This document shows positions 27,332-36,163 of a stretch of DNA of 64,000 bases, piece by piece. The number at the start of each line of letters is the position of its first letter. Within the stretch, counting starts at the first letter, position 1. The notes below the pieces were generated by a model. It searched no databases and was not told the origin of the DNA. It saw only the letters and a list, made by a program, of their open reading frames with translations. The position numbers and the translations under genes are program-made. Source of the stretch: Paenibacillus oceani (GTDB taxonomy: Bacteria; Bacillota; Bacilli; Paenibacillales; NBRC-103111); the NCBI RefSeq assembly GCF_014705615.1, contig NZ_JACXJA010000001.1, positions 124,001 to 188,000 of the forward strand. Reading direction: 5' to 3'.

Positions 27332-29005
27332 TCAGCCGAGCTTAAAGCCCTGGATCGCAACGACGCCGCAGCGCGCAATTTTGTCGCCCGGACGATGCGG
27401 CCACAGGCTGGTCGGCTTGCTCAGATCGTCCGTCATCTCGCCCGGATGCTGAATGGACAGAAACAGCGTATTCTCATCCGGCGTGAAATACGGCCCCGTC
27501 AGCTCGCTCTCAACCGGTGCCGAAGCGAACTGCAGCGCCTGCGCCATGCCCGGCCCGTGAGTCGGGACGACGAACAGCCCGTTGTTCATAAACGTTTTGT
27601 ACACGCCCTTATTGTGGCTGCTGGACGAGATGTCCGTTACGATCCACAAGTTGCCGTTCGAGTCGAACGCCAGGTTGTCGGGCGAGCTGAAGCCGGACTG
27701 ACGGCCGCCGGCGATGAAAATTTCGAAGTCGAACTCGGTCGCGCCAAGATCGTCGCCACTTTCGAAAATACGGGTAATGTGCCCGTGAATGTTGCCGTGC
27801 GTATCGTTATTCGTATGGCTGACGAACACGGTGTTGTCGAACGGGGAAATCTCGATGTCCTCCGGACGGTCGGTCGGCGTCCCGCCTACGATCAGCGCCG
27901 CCTCGTGGCAATTCGTCACGACGTCGCCCTCGTTTTTGAACTTCGCCAGCAGTTCCTCGCGGGTCCCTTTCACCCCGGTAGGAGCTTTGAACTTCTCGTT
28001 CGCCAGCAGCTTGGAGACCGCTTCGTACGTTACCGGCGCCCATTTGCCCGATTTGAGATTGGCTACATACAGCGTGCCTTCCTCCAGCAGGGCGGAGTTG
28101 GCGCGGTCTTTCATCGGATCGTACTTGCCTTTGCTGACGAATTTGTATACGCAAGCGTCCTTCTTATCGTCCCCCATATATACGACGACCCGGCCGTCCT
28201 TCGTCAGACCCATCGCCGTGTTTTCGTGATTGAACCGGCCCAGGGCGGTATGCTTCCTCGCGTATTTTCCGTCGAACGGATCGATCTCCACGACCCACCC
28301 GTAATGAGTGAGCGGCAGCCCGGCCCGCTCCGCCGTCTCCGAGAAGTTCTCCTCGCACGACAGCACGGTATTCCACAGCGTGACGCCTCCGGAGCAATTG
28401 GCAAAAGTCCCCTTGACCGCGGTTGCGTGGCCGACTGCCGCAGTCCCTTTGGCCGGACCGGTCAGCTCGAACGGCGAGAAGCCGTTGATACGGCGGGCGT
28501 ATTGGGAGCCTGTATCCATTTTCCACGAGCCGTCCATGTCACGGAACACCTCGATAACCGACATCCCCTGGTAGTACAAATCTTTCTCAATCTGCTCCTT
28601 CGACCAAGCGCCGTCCGCGGCGATCGGTCCGATCGAGAAAATGTTCGTATATTCGTGGTTGTTCACGAGCAGGCCGCGCGTGTTCGAGTCGTGAATCGGG
28701 AAGTAGGCGTTGTAATCGGAGCCTTGTCCGAATTTCTCGCCGGCTTTGTTGATCACATCGTCAAACGCCGCCACTACGTCGTATTTGAATCCTTTGGGCA
28801 GCAGCAGCGCATCTTCCTTCGACGGTGCGATCGGCTCGAAGTATCCGCTTACTTTATTCGTCTTGAAGCCAAACAGATGATCCGCCGTAGGCGACATGGC
28901 GGACGCTTTCCCCTCCAGCACGCCAAGCCCGGCGGATGCGGCGGCCAATGCGGCGGCTCCTGTCCCGATATACGATAAAAATGTGCGGCGGTTGATCTCC
29001 TTCAT
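27332..29005 (-). CDS. Tat-exported PhoX-like (DUF839) protein
   Basis: This 557-aa protein belongs to the PhoX/DUF839 beta-propeller family; characterised members are Ca- and Fe-dependent alkaline phosphatases. The N-terminus MKEINRRTFLSYIG carries a twin-arginine motif followed by an Ala-rich core, so export folded by Tat is predicted. Family segments seen include LLVNNHEYTN, SCEENFSET, GRFNHENTAMGL, PDNLAFDSNGNLWI and QHPGE near the C-terminus. The start at 29005 follows GAGGAGTGG; the longer frame lacks a site. No pho-box or phosphate gene is adjacent, so its phosphatase role is from family knowledge only. Confidence 0.85.
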   Translation of the reverse strand: MKEINRRTFLSYIGTGAAALAAASAGLGVLEGKASAMSPTADHLFGFKTNKVSGYFEPIAPSKEDALLLPKGFKYDVVAAFDDVINKAGEKFGQGSDYNAYFPIHDSNTRGLLVNNHEYTNIFSIGPIAADGAWSKEQIEKDLYYQGMSVIEVFRDMDGSWKMDTGSQYARRINGFSPFELTGPAKGTAAVGHATAVKGTFANCSGGVTLWNTVLSCEENFSETAERAGLPLTHYGWVVEIDPFDGKYARKHTALGRFNHENTAMGLTKDGRVVVYMGDDKKDACVYKFVSKGKYDPMKDRANSALLEEGTLYVANLKSGKWAPVTYEAVSKLLANEKFKAPTGVKGTREELLAKFKNEGDVVTNCHEAALIVGGTPTDRPEDIEISPFDNTVFVSHTNNDTHGNIHGHITRIFESGDDLGATEFDFEIFIAGGRQSGFSSPDNLAFDSNGNLWIVTDISSSSHNKGVYKTFMNNGLFVVPTHGPGMAQALQFASAPVESELTGPYFTPDENTLFLSIQHPGEMTDDLSKPTSLWPHRPGDKIARCGVVAIQGFKLG

Positions 29006-29146
29006 ACGTACCACTCCTCGTCCACGATAATGTCCGCTAACGCGCTTTCTGTATTCCACGATAAGGGACGAATGTCATCGCAGTGTTTGGCGCAGATGAA
29101 GAAGTTGTTAAGACGATCTCCACGAGCGGACGAGCGACGAATGACG

Positions 29147-29187
29147 AAAAAGCCTCAAGCTCCTCTCTAACAGGGACTTGAGGCTTT
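29147..29187 (-). terminator. Terminator of the CorC-like gene 1
   Basis: On the minus strand AAAGCCTCAAG pairs with CTTGAGGCTTT and runs into TTTTT, a few bases past the stop at 29195. Confidence 0.85.
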
Positions 29188-29194
29188 ACATATA

Positions 29195-30535
29195 TTAGGA
29201 CACGCTGGAAATCGCTCCGCTGTCTTGCGTCTCTGCTTCCAGCTTGCGGACGATCAGACGCGATACGCGCATGTGGTCCACTTCATCAATAATCATCTCG
29301 AAATCTTCAAACTGCACGCGTTGGTTTTTCTTAGGCGGGATTTCGACCTGCGCATACATCCAGCCGCCGATTGTATCATAATCATCCGATTCGATCTCCA
29401 AGCCGAAGTAATCGTTAAATTCCTCGATATGGAGCATGCCGTCCACGGAATGAGTGTATTCGTCCCTTTTCTCGATGCTCGGCCTATACTGGTCGAATTC
29501 GTCGTGAATTTCCCCGACAAGCTCCTCCAAAATATCCTCCATCGTCACAATACCGGACGTTCCGCCGTATTCGTCGATCAGCAGCGCCAGCTCGGTCCGG
29601 TTCTTCTGCATCATTTTCAGAAGCGTACTGATGGACATCGATTCCGGAATGCTCATAATCGGGCGTACGACTTTGCGAATGTCGTCAAGACCGTCACGGG
29701 CTTTTAGCAAATCCTTAATGTGCACAAATCCGATGATGTTATCTTTGTCGGGATCGCACAGAGGGTATCGGGTACGCATCTCTTTGGTGGCGATCTCCAT
29801 ATTTTCTTCAAACGACCTGTCGGCGTACAAGCAGGCCAGCTCCGTGCGGGGTATCATAATCTCCCGGGCTACCGTCTCGGTAAAATCGAATACGTTGTCG
29901 ACGAGCGCCAGCTCCGTATTGTCGATCAGCCCGTTCTTATGGCTTTCCTTCACCAAAAGACGAATCTCTTCTTCCGTATGAACTGCGTCGTGCTCGGATT
30001 CCGGCTCGATTCCGGACTTGCGGAGCATCCAGTTGGAAGCGCCGTTCAGCACCCAGATGAACGGGTACATCAATTTATAGAACACTACCATCGGAACCGC
30101 CGACCATAGTGTGACCTGTTCGGACTTTCGAATCGCGTACGTTTTGGGTACTTGCTCACCGATTGTAATATGGAATGCTGTCACGATCGTAAAGCCGATT
30201 ATAAAAGCAATGACATGAATAGCGCTGTCCGGCAGATGAAACGACTTCAAGGTCGGTTCAATCATTCGTGCAATCGTCGGTTCTCCCAGCCAGCCGAGGG
30301 CAAGCGACGTGAGCGTAATGCCGAGCTGACAGGCAGACAAGTAGGCATTCAAATTGCCCAGTATACCGCTTGCAAGTTTGGCGCTAATCCTTCCTTCCAG
30401 AGCCATCGCATCGATACGATTTGTTCTCGCTTTCACCATCGCGAATTCCGCAGCTACAAAAAATCCGTTTAACAATACCAAAACTAACGCAATCAACAAA
30501 TTGAGTACTATCGGTCCTCCAGGGTCACTACCCAA
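29195..30535 (-). CDS. CNNM/CorC (HlyC) family transporter 1
   Basis: This 446-aa protein has a DUF21/CNNM membrane domain of three to four helices (about 8-190, with AYLSACQLGITLTSLALGWLGEPTI), a CBS pair (about 215-335, with MIPRTEL and LLIDEYGGTSGIVTMEDILEELVGEI) and a C-terminal CorC_HlyC domain. Members are linked to Mg or Co efflux and resistance. The start is probably TTG at 30535; no ATG or GTG is near, and the encoded N-terminus MGSDPGGPIVLNLL aligns with family members. A good sigma-A promoter lies 70 bases upstream. Confidence 0.85.
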   Translation of the reverse strand: MGSDPGGPIVLNLLIALVLVLLNGFFVAAEFAMVKARTNRIDAMALEGRISAKLASGILGNLNAYLSACQLGITLTSLALGWLGEPTIARMIEPTLKSFHLPDSAIHVIAFIIGFTIVTAFHITIGEQVPKTYAIRKSEQVTLWSAVPMVVFYKLMYPFIWVLNGASNWMLRKSGIEPESEHDAVHTEEEIRLLVKESHKNGLIDNTELALVDNVFDFTETVAREIMIPRTELACLYADRSFEENMEIATKEMRTRYPLCDPDKDNIIGFVHIKDLLKARDGLDDIRKVVRPIMSIPESMSISTLLKMMQKNRTELALLIDEYGGTSGIVTMEDILEELVGEIHDEFDQYRPSIEKRDEYTHSVDGMLHIEEFNDYFGLEIESDDYDTIGGWMYAQVEIPPKKNQRVQFEDFEMIIDEVDHMRVSRLIVRKLEAETQDSGAISSVS

Positions 30536-30545
30536 ATAATTTCCC

Positions 30546-30567
30546 GTCCGCCTTTCTTGAGGCAGAC
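30546..30567 (-). promoter_or_regulatory. Leader hairpin before CorC-like gene 1
   Basis: In the transcript GTCTGCCT pairs with AAGGCGGAC around a five-base loop, ending about ten bases before the TTG start. It is preceded by the palindrome GGTGCACC (30569-30576). It could hide the weak ribosome binding site. It does not match a riboswitch class I know. Confidence 0.4.
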
Positions 30568-30605
30568 AGGTGCACCTCCCTTATTCTAAAAATGAATGTA
30601 ACTCC

Positions 30606-30634
30606 ATTATAAAGGAACGTCAGTAAACATCAAA
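30606..30634 (-). promoter_or_regulatory. Sigma-A promoter of CorC-like gene 1
   Basis: TTTGAT and TATAAT are separated by 17 bases on the minus strand. This predicts a leader of about 65 bases. Confidence 0.65.
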
Positions 30635-30775
30635 CGTTCGCTCGAGTTCGAAAAGAGGCGTCTCGAACCAAAATGTCAGAACATTCGGCAAAAAGGGATC
30701 GTTATTCAATGTTTATTCGCGTTTCCTGCTCTTTGTGCGGGTTGCTTTCTGTTTTCGAATTCCGGCAAGCCCAAA

Positions 30776-31561
30776 TTAGGAGTCCGTTCCCAGATTTTGC
30801 AGAAATAACGTCGCATTCAAAAACCGTCTAGCCAGCGACTGGAAATACGTCGTCTGCACCGAAACCATCGCGATCAGCACCGTATTGCTTACCGCTTCTC
30901 TCTGCTCGGCGTTGAGGCTGTCCAGCGTTTGCACGTAGGAATCGGTAATTTTCTTGATCATATGCTCCATCATATGATCGTGATTTTGTTTTCCGCTCTC
31001 GTGGCCCGCCAGGTCGAGCACCTGGTCGTTGTTTTTGTCCAGCTCCTCGAACAGGTACGAGTAGGCGGCGTACAATCGCAGCGGGCGAATGAGGTCATCG
31101 GAGTCGTCCTGCGGATTTTGGAAGACGAGCGTCAGCAGCTTGCGGATTGATTCGAAATCAAGCGTCGCCTTCAGATCGTCGATGATGAACAACACGGCCG
31201 TTTGGTCGACCGAATACTTTTTGCCGATTCTGGGCGGTCCGATCAGGTCTTTGAAATCCCGCTTCACCCAATTTTGCACTGAAGTGACGGAATAATAGGT
31301 GTATTCGATCTGGTTGCCCAAGGCAACAATATCCGTAAGGGAGAAACCTTCTCCGGTTTGCTTCATTTTGATAATTTTCTCGAAGATCGGCGGCAGCGAC
31401 GTGGAGATAAAGGCGCCGAGCGTTTTCCCGTGCTCCATATCGGCCTTGTGCGACTTGGCCCATACTTCCTGGAGCGTTGCAACCGGCGTTTTATCAAAGC
31501 TTCCTTGAAGCGACAGCAGCAAGGTAGCCATTTGTTTTCGGGTCAAATGAAAAGTTTCCAT
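30776..31561 (-). CDS. DUF1836 protein (MerR-like DNA-binding fold likely)
   Basis: This 261-aa soluble protein matches the DUF1836 family: the central block YTYYSVTSVQNWVKRDFKDLIGPPRIGKKYSV with IDDLKATLDFESIRKLL and DDLIRPLRLY (about residues 85-170) has the helix-turn-helix pattern of MerR-like proteins. A role as a transcription regulator is inference. It has a near-consensus sigma-A promoter. It lies between two CorC-type transporters and may regulate one of them. A clear terminator was not seen in the 240 bases downstream. Confidence 0.75.
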   Translation of the reverse strand: METFHLTRKQMATLLLSLQGSFDKTPVATLQEVWAKSHKADMEHGKTLGAFISTSLPPIFEKIIKMKQTGEGFSLTDIVALGNQIEYTYYSVTSVQNWVKRDFKDLIGPPRIGKKYSVDQTAVLFIIDDLKATLDFESIRKLLTLVFQNPQDDSDDLIRPLRLYAAYSYLFEELDKNNDQVLDLAGHESGKQNHDHMMEHMIKKITDSYVQTLDSLNAEQREAVSNTVLIAMVSVQTTYFQSLARRFLNATLFLQNLGTDS

Positions 31562-31604
31562 TTTGGATCAACCTCCCGTTCGAGGTGTAAGTTCTTATGA
31601 ACTA

Positions 31605-31633
31605 ATCATATGACGCTAAAGTAATTATGTCAA
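31605..31633 (-). promoter_or_regulatory. Sigma-A promoter of the DUF1836 gene
   Basis: TTGACA and TATGAT are separated by 17 bases on the minus strand, placing transcription start about 35 bases before the ATG of DUF1836. Confidence 0.75.
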
Positions 31634-31812
31634 AGGCTTCATAAATCGAAGTGCGTCCCTATCTAATGCCGCTCACCACCCAGAATGAACCGATTTACTA
31701 AAATTCGGCCCAAAACGGACTTTGCGCACCGGATTCAAATCCGATATTATAGGTTCATAAGAACTTGTATATGTAGGGTTCTATTAAACAACTTTCCTGA
31801 CTGGAGGACAGA

Positions 31813-33171
31813 ATGATTACTCTGAATTTGGTGTTGGTCGCTTTGCTGATCGCCGCCACCGCTTTTTTCGTCGCTACGGAGTTCGCTATTGTCAAAATCC
31901 GCCCGAGCCGCGTCGACCAAATGGTGCTCGAAAACCGGAAAAATGCCCATGCCGTCAAAAAAGTAACAGAAAATCTAGACGGTTACTTATCCGCTTGCCA
32001 GCTCGGAATTACGATCACGGCGCTCGCTCTCGGCTGGCTCGGAGAGCCGACCATCGAGAAGCTGCTCCATCCTATACTTGAGCCTTTCCATATGCCTGAG
32101 GAAGCATTGCACATTTTATCGTTTGCTATCGCCTTTATTCTGATGACTTACTTGCACGTTGTTCTCGGCGAACTTGCCCCGAAGACGATCGCCATTCAGA
32201 AGGCGGAATGGATCGCTACGATTACGGCAAAACCGATCATGTTTTTCTATAGAATGATGTACCCGTTTATCTGGCTTTTAAACGGCTCGGCCAACTCGCT
32301 CGTACGCCTGATGGGCATGAAGCCCGTTAAAGAACACGAGGACGCGCACTCCGAAGAAGAGCTGCGCATTATTTTAACGGAGAGCTACGAAAGCGGCAAA
32401 ATTAATAATACCGAATACGGCTACGTGAACCGGATCTTCGCCTTCGATGACATGCTTGCCCGCGAAATTATGGTTCCGCGAACGGATATGGTCTGCTTGC
32501 ATCTGGACCGTACGCTGGAAGAAAACTTGCGCATCATTAAGGAAGAGCAATATACCCGTTTTCCGGTTATTAGAGAAAGCAAAGACGTTATTATCGGAAT
32601 GGTGAACACGAAGCAGTTCTTCCTCCGCTATGACGACAACCCGAATATCGAGCTTTCTGAACTGATTATTCCCGTCATGGCGGTTCCGGATTCCATTCCG
32701 ATCAAGTCGTTGCTTCGCAATATGCAGCAGGAACGCACCCATATGGCGATTCTCGTGGATGAGTACGGCGGCACCTCCGGAATGATTACGATTGAAGACA
32801 TCCTGGAAGAGATCGTCGGCGAGATTCGCGACGAATTCGATGGCGAAGAGAAACAGGACATCGAGATTCTGGACGAAACCCATATGATTGTTGACGGCAA
32901 AATGTCGATCGCCCATATGAACGAGCTGCTTGGCATCCATATCGAGAGTGAAGGTCCCGACACGATCGGAGGCTGGCTGTACGGCCAGCATGCGGAACTG
33001 AAAAAGGGAAGCGAGTGGCATTTCAGAAACTACACGTTTCGGGTCAAAGAGAAAGAACGTCACCGGATCCGCAAAATCGAAATTATCCGACACGCCCTGC
33101 CCGAGGATGCGGACGACGAATCCGATACGAACCGAGGAGATCGACATGGGAACGACATGGGAGCTACTTAA
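31813..33171 (+). CDS. CNNM/CorC (HlyC) family transporter 2
   Basis: This 452-aa protein is a paralogue of the gene at 29195. The DUF21/CNNM domain (about 1-190) includes GYLSACQLGITITALALGWLGEPTIE; the CBS pair has MVPRTDM and AILVDEYGGTSGMITIEDILEEIVGEI; a CorC_HlyC domain closes it. TGGAGGACAG precedes the ATG. The last 26 bases overlap the following CDF gene, so the two are co-translated. A role in Mg, Co or related cation export is from family knowledge. Confidence 0.88.
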   Translation: MITLNLVLVALLIAATAFFVATEFAIVKIRPSRVDQMVLENRKNAHAVKKVTENLDGYLSACQLGITITALALGWLGEPTIEKLLHPILEPFHMPEEALHILSFAIAFILMTYLHVVLGELAPKTIAIQKAEWIATITAKPIMFFYRMMYPFIWLLNGSANSLVRLMGMKPVKEHEDAHSEEELRIILTESYESGKINNTEYGYVNRIFAFDDMLAREIMVPRTDMVCLHLDRTLEENLRIIKEEQYTRFPVIRESKDVIIGMVNTKQFFLRYDDNPNIELSELIIPVMAVPDSIPIKSLLRNMQQERTHMAILVDEYGGTSGMITIEDILEEIVGEIRDEFDGEEKQDIEILDETHMIVDGKMSIAHMNELLGIHIESEGPDTIGGWLYGQHAELKKGSEWHFRNYTFRVKEKERHRIRKIEIIRHALPEDADDESDTNRGDRHGNDMGAT

Positions 33172-34120
33172 GAAAGGCAATACTTCATCTTTGATCGCCG
33201 CGCTTGGCAACACCGGAGTCGCTGTGGTGAAAGGGATCGGCGCCGCCCTGAGCGGAAGCGGGACGATGTTCGCTTCGGCGATGCATTCAGTGGCGGACGC
33301 GATCAACCAAGGGTTCGTCTTCGCGGGCAGCGTGCTCGCGGAGCGGAAGCCGACGAAACGGTTTCCGACCGGCTTCGGCCGTGTCATCAATCTGTTCTGC
33401 ATGGCGGCAGTTATGGTCGTATCGTTCATGGGGTACGAGACGATCCGCGAAGGATTCCATCTGCTGGCCCATCCGGCCGAGGCGACCAACTTCTGGCTGA
33501 ACTTCTTCATTCTGCTTATCGCCATCGGTATTGACGGAGCAATTTTATGGAAGGCGATGAAGGAGATTGTCCGCGAGACCCGCTCGGGCGCCAAAGGACT
33601 GGCCGTCCTGTCCGCCTCGTTTAGCAACGTAGGGCGTGCCGCGCCTCCGACCCGCTTGGTCTTCTACGAGGACATCGTAGCTACGACCGGGGCCGTATTG
33701 GCACTCGCCGCCGTCATGGCGACGCAGTTCTCGGATTTTAAGGCGCTGGACGGGATCGCTACGATTCTGATCGGATTTTTGATGATCGGGGTGGCGTTTA
33801 AGGTCGGATATGACAATATGGTGGGTCTGATCGGGGTGGCTGCCCCCAAAGATATCGAGGATCGGGTTGCAGGGGTTCTTCTGTCCGACCCCGACGTCTC
33901 CGATATTAACCGGCTGCGCATACTTCAGGAAGGCCGCACGTACCACGTCGACGGATACGTCGAGCTCCGCAAAGGGCTGACGCTGGCGGAAGCCGACGAC
34001 ATCAAGTGGAGGCTGAGAGCGCTGCTGCTCGAAGACCCGGACATTACCGACGTCACACTCGGCATCCTCGAGGATGATGACCGGCAGAGCTGGCGGCCCG
34101 GCGATACGGTTGTGCACTAA
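33146..34120 (+). CDS. Cation diffusion facilitator, long type
   Basis: This 324-aa CDF transporter has about six helices and the metal-site pattern AMHSVADAINQ (HSxxD) in helix 2 near residues 45-55, with a second YEDIVAT site in helix 5. The C-terminal cytosolic domain (about 225-310) has the usual ferredoxin-like fold. The ATG at 33146 follows GAGGAGATCG inside the end of the CorC-like gene. Proteins of this type export Zn, Co, Mn or Fe in exchange for protons; the metal is not fixed by the sequence. A hairpin at 34178 probably ends the transcript. Confidence 0.87.
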   Translation: MGTTWELLKKGNTSSLIAALGNTGVAVVKGIGAALSGSGTMFASAMHSVADAINQGFVFAGSVLAERKPTKRFPTGFGRVINLFCMAAVMVVSFMGYETIREGFHLLAHPAEATNFWLNFFILLIAIGIDGAILWKAMKEIVRETRSGAKGLAVLSASFSNVGRAAPPTRLVFYEDIVATTGAVLALAAVMATQFSDFKALDGIATILIGFLMIGVAFKVGYDNMVGLIGVAAPKDIEDRVAGVLLSDPDVSDINRLRILQEGRTYHVDGYVELRKGLTLAEADDIKWRLRALLLEDPDITDVTLGILEDDDRQSWRPGDTVVH

Positions 34121-34177
34121 GAAATAAGCAGCATTTTTAGAAAAGCGGCTAAACGAAGCCTTTGCAACGAAGAATGG

Positions 34178-34206
34178 CCCCTGTATGTGTAAGGGGTAAC
34201 TTTTTC
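34178..34206 (+). terminator. Terminator of the CorC2-CDF operon
   Basis: CCCCT and AGGGG form a short stem with a nine-base loop, followed by TAACTTTTT. It is weak but well placed, 58 bases after the stop. Confidence 0.5.
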
Positions 34207-34252
34207 TTGGTTCAGATTGTCTCGGTCTGATTTAGCGCACTGAAACATTCCA

Positions 34253-34325
34253 AATCTTCAGAGAAACCGTCCGGTAAAGGGATCCGGACGGTTCGTTGAC
34301 GTGCAGACCCACACGCTGGTGCGTG
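34253..34325. repeat. CCGTCCGG hairpin module, copy B
   Basis: GAAACCGTCCGG pairs with CCGGACGGTT around a nine-base loop, followed by a tail (TTGACGTGCA..CAC...GTGCGTGGG) that aligns with copy A at 27124-27190. The stem is conserved while the loops differ. Confidence 0.55.
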
Positions 34326-34479
34326 GGCGGGCGCCTTCGCTTCAACAGCTCGTAGGATGAGGCTTTGGAGGGTCATACCAACTCCTTCAACTCCACTCCG
34401 AATGAAGCCCTTACACAGCTTTCTTGGGAGCGGGTGGGGTTCACCTTTGCCAAAACGTATACACGCAGGCTCTGAACAA

Positions 34480-34674
34480 ATTAGGAGTCTTTGCACCTGC
34501 TATTTTCGCCTTTTTTGCATAACGTAACCGAATAGAGGCGGTTTGCACCCCTTATATTAGCCAACTAATGGGGGATGCAGCCTATTCGCCGATTTTAGCA
34601 GCTTCAAACCACTCCTATTCCGTGACCAAGCGGCTTTTCCGACCAAATAGCGGGTACAAATCGCACTTATTCCC
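34480..34674. repeat. AATAGC-type repeat cluster, locus B (five units)
   Basis: Units of about 28 bases follow AATAGC.G.T.CAAA.....CTCCTATT. They lie at 34480-34508 (minus), 34530-34560 (plus), 34565-34590 (minus), 34593-34620 (plus) and 34645-34674 (plus). The same family recurs at 47501-47698. Confidence 0.65.
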
Positions 34675-34783
34675 GTGCCTCCCCCCGCTTGAAGCAGGGT
34701 GGCGAGGCTCAACTAATCGCAAAATGACTTGGGACAGCCTCTTCCCCATTCGACACGGAACATATCTTCGTTCAGAAGCTCTC

Positions 34784-35845
34784 TTATCTTCGGTATGTGT
34801 CTTTGGTCACCGTATTCGGCTCCGGCGAGTCTACGCCGATGACATTCGCGATCTTGAGCGAGTCGTCGGCAGGCAGTCCGAGTCGGGAACGGAACGCCGT
34901 CAACGCCGTCTTCACATCCTCCTCGGTCGGCACGATATACGGACTGTCCCATCGTCCTTCCAAAGGAACAAATTCCAGCCGATCTGGCTTCAACTTGCCA
35001 TATTGCAAAATCCATTCGCGCAGCAGCGACACCGGAATGTCGGTTTTGACGCTCTCCCCGGCAATATCCAGCACGCTTCCCCACTGCGCGATCCCGTTAA
35101 AGGAAGTCAGCTTGTCAAGCAATTGGCCGAGCACCTGGTGCTGCCGCTCGTTGCGGGCGAGATCGGACGATTCGGCGGTACCCTGATTCGATTTGCGGTA
35201 GCGGACAAAATCGAGCGTTTCCTTGCCGTCCAGAATTTGCCGGCCTTTCTTCAGATTAATATCGGTTCCGTCCTCCGTGTCCACATACCTCATATCCATA
35301 TCCACATCGATATTCAGACCGCCCAGCGTGTCTACCAGCTTGCGGAAGCCGTCGAAGTGGATGACCGCCATGTAATCGATCGGGATGTTAAACAACTCGC
35401 TGAAAAACTGCTTCGTATTCGGAATGGCGGCTTCCTTGTCTTTGTTATAGTGATAAGCATAGTAGTAGTTCGCTTTCTGCGAAGAGATCTGCTTCGGCTT
35501 CAGCCGCATATCTCTCGGCAGGGAAACGACCGTCGCGTCCTTCGTCTCCGGGTTTAGCGCAACAAGCATAAGCGCGTCGGTATTCATCGATCCGCCGCCG
35601 CCCTCCCGGTTATCCACTCCCGCTAGCAGGAATGAGATCGGTTTCATCGGTTGTCCGGTGGTTTCGCCGCCTGCAGGCTGCCCCGGTTTGGCAGGCTGGG
35701 CGGCCGCCATCCGGTTTAGCGCCGTATCGGCTTTGTTGTACAGATAGCCGGTGTACACAGCGACGCCGCCTACAAGGACTCCTAGTACGGATACGGTGGC
35801 GATTACTATTTTTTTGCGTAATCTGTTTGGTTGTTTCTCACCCAT
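34784..35845 (-). CDS. LytR-CpsA-Psr (LCP) family cell-wall ligase
   Basis: This 353-aa protein has one N-terminal helix (about 12-34) and an extracellular LCP domain. Key segments are FLLAGVDNREGGGGSMNTDALMLV, VVSLPRDMRL, INADFGF-like HFDGFRKLVDTLGGLNIDV, and FVRYRKSN..SDLARNERQHQVL. LCP enzymes attach teichoic acids or other polymers from lipid carriers to peptidoglycan. GGAGGAACATC precedes the ATG at 35845. The upstream frame is not coding. It is transcribed away from the CDF leader. Confidence 0.9.
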   Translation of the reverse strand: MGEKQPNRLRKKIVIATVSVLGVLVGGVAVYTGYLYNKADTALNRMAAAQPAKPGQPAGGETTGQPMKPISFLLAGVDNREGGGGSMNTDALMLVALNPETKDATVVSLPRDMRLKPKQISSQKANYYYAYHYNKDKEAAIPNTKQFFSELFNIPIDYMAVIHFDGFRKLVDTLGGLNIDVDMDMRYVDTEDGTDINLKKGRQILDGKETLDFVRYRKSNQGTAESSDLARNERQHQVLGQLLDKLTSFNGIAQWGSVLDIAGESVKTDIPVSLLREWILQYGKLKPDRLEFVPLEGRWDSPYIVPTEEDVKTALTAFRSRLGLPADDSLKIANVIGVDSPEPNTVTKDTYRR

Positions 35846-35984
35846 GATGTTCCTCCGTAATGGCAAACGACTGGTTTCGACAGCAGTTGTCGGAATTTGA
35901 GCTCCATAGTTGTAGACGACCGACAAGGTCATCGGGTTTAATCGAGATAGTAAACGAGATTCCAGCCTCGTTGCAGATGCCGAT

Positions 35985-36013
35985 TTGAACAGACGGCAGA
36001 TCCATGGTATAAT
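35985..36013 (+). promoter_or_regulatory. Sigma-A promoter upstream of the CDF gene
   Basis: TTGAAC and TATAAT are 17 bases apart. The predicted start is near 36020, giving a leader of about 140 bases. Confidence 0.7.
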
Positions 36014-36025
36014 AACAGGACTTTT

Positions 36026-36163
36026 ATGGAAGTGTGTGGTGGTTTTCTTGTTGATGAGGCCTATAACCGAACATCCATATATGTATCCAAACCCTTGACC
36101 GCAACCGGTCAAGGGTTTTTGTTTCCTACGGGAAAAATTGATGCAGGGGGTAACAAATTGTGA
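36026..36163 (+). CDS. Possible 45-aa leader frame
   Basis: An ATG opens a frame of 45 codons whose TGA overlaps the GTG start of the CDF gene, and the terminator hairpin lies inside it. The encoded peptide starts MEVCGGFLVDEAYN. AGGA lies five bases upstream of the ATG, but the predicted transcription start falls on it, so translation may be leaderless or absent. It could be chance; the exact junction with the CDF start is the main reason to list it. Confidence 0.25.
   Translation: MEVCGGFLVDEAYNRTSIYVSKPLTATGQGFLFPTGKIDAGGNKL
36090..36122 (+). terminator. Terminator or attenuator in the CDF leader
   Basis: AACCCTTGACC pairs with GGTCAAGGGTT around a short loop and is followed by TTTG and TTT. 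It lies between a promoter and the CDF gene on the same strand, so it would stop most transcripts before the gene unless it is disrupted. Confidence 0.75.

Larger units (their letters stand above)
34207..34783. other. Repeat-rich intergenic region
   Basis: No supported gene. It contains the second CCGTCCGG hairpin module (34253-34325) and five units of the AATAGC repeat family (34480-34674). Confidence 0.7.
35846..36159. other. Divergent intergenic region between LCP and CDF genes
   Basis: The left half holds no clear promoter for the LCP gene. The right half contains a strong plus-strand promoter (35985-36013), a 45-codon open frame (36026-36163) and an intrinsic terminator (36090-36122) ahead of the CDF gene. 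Confidence 0.6.

Noticed and set aside
27281-28978. Plus-strand open frame of 565 codons opposite the PhoX-like gene
   Set aside because: Antisense shadow in GC-rich DNA; the minus-strand protein has clear family features.
34480-34674. CRISPR array
   Set aside because: Units are short, degenerate and in both orientations with uneven spacers, and no cas genes are near.
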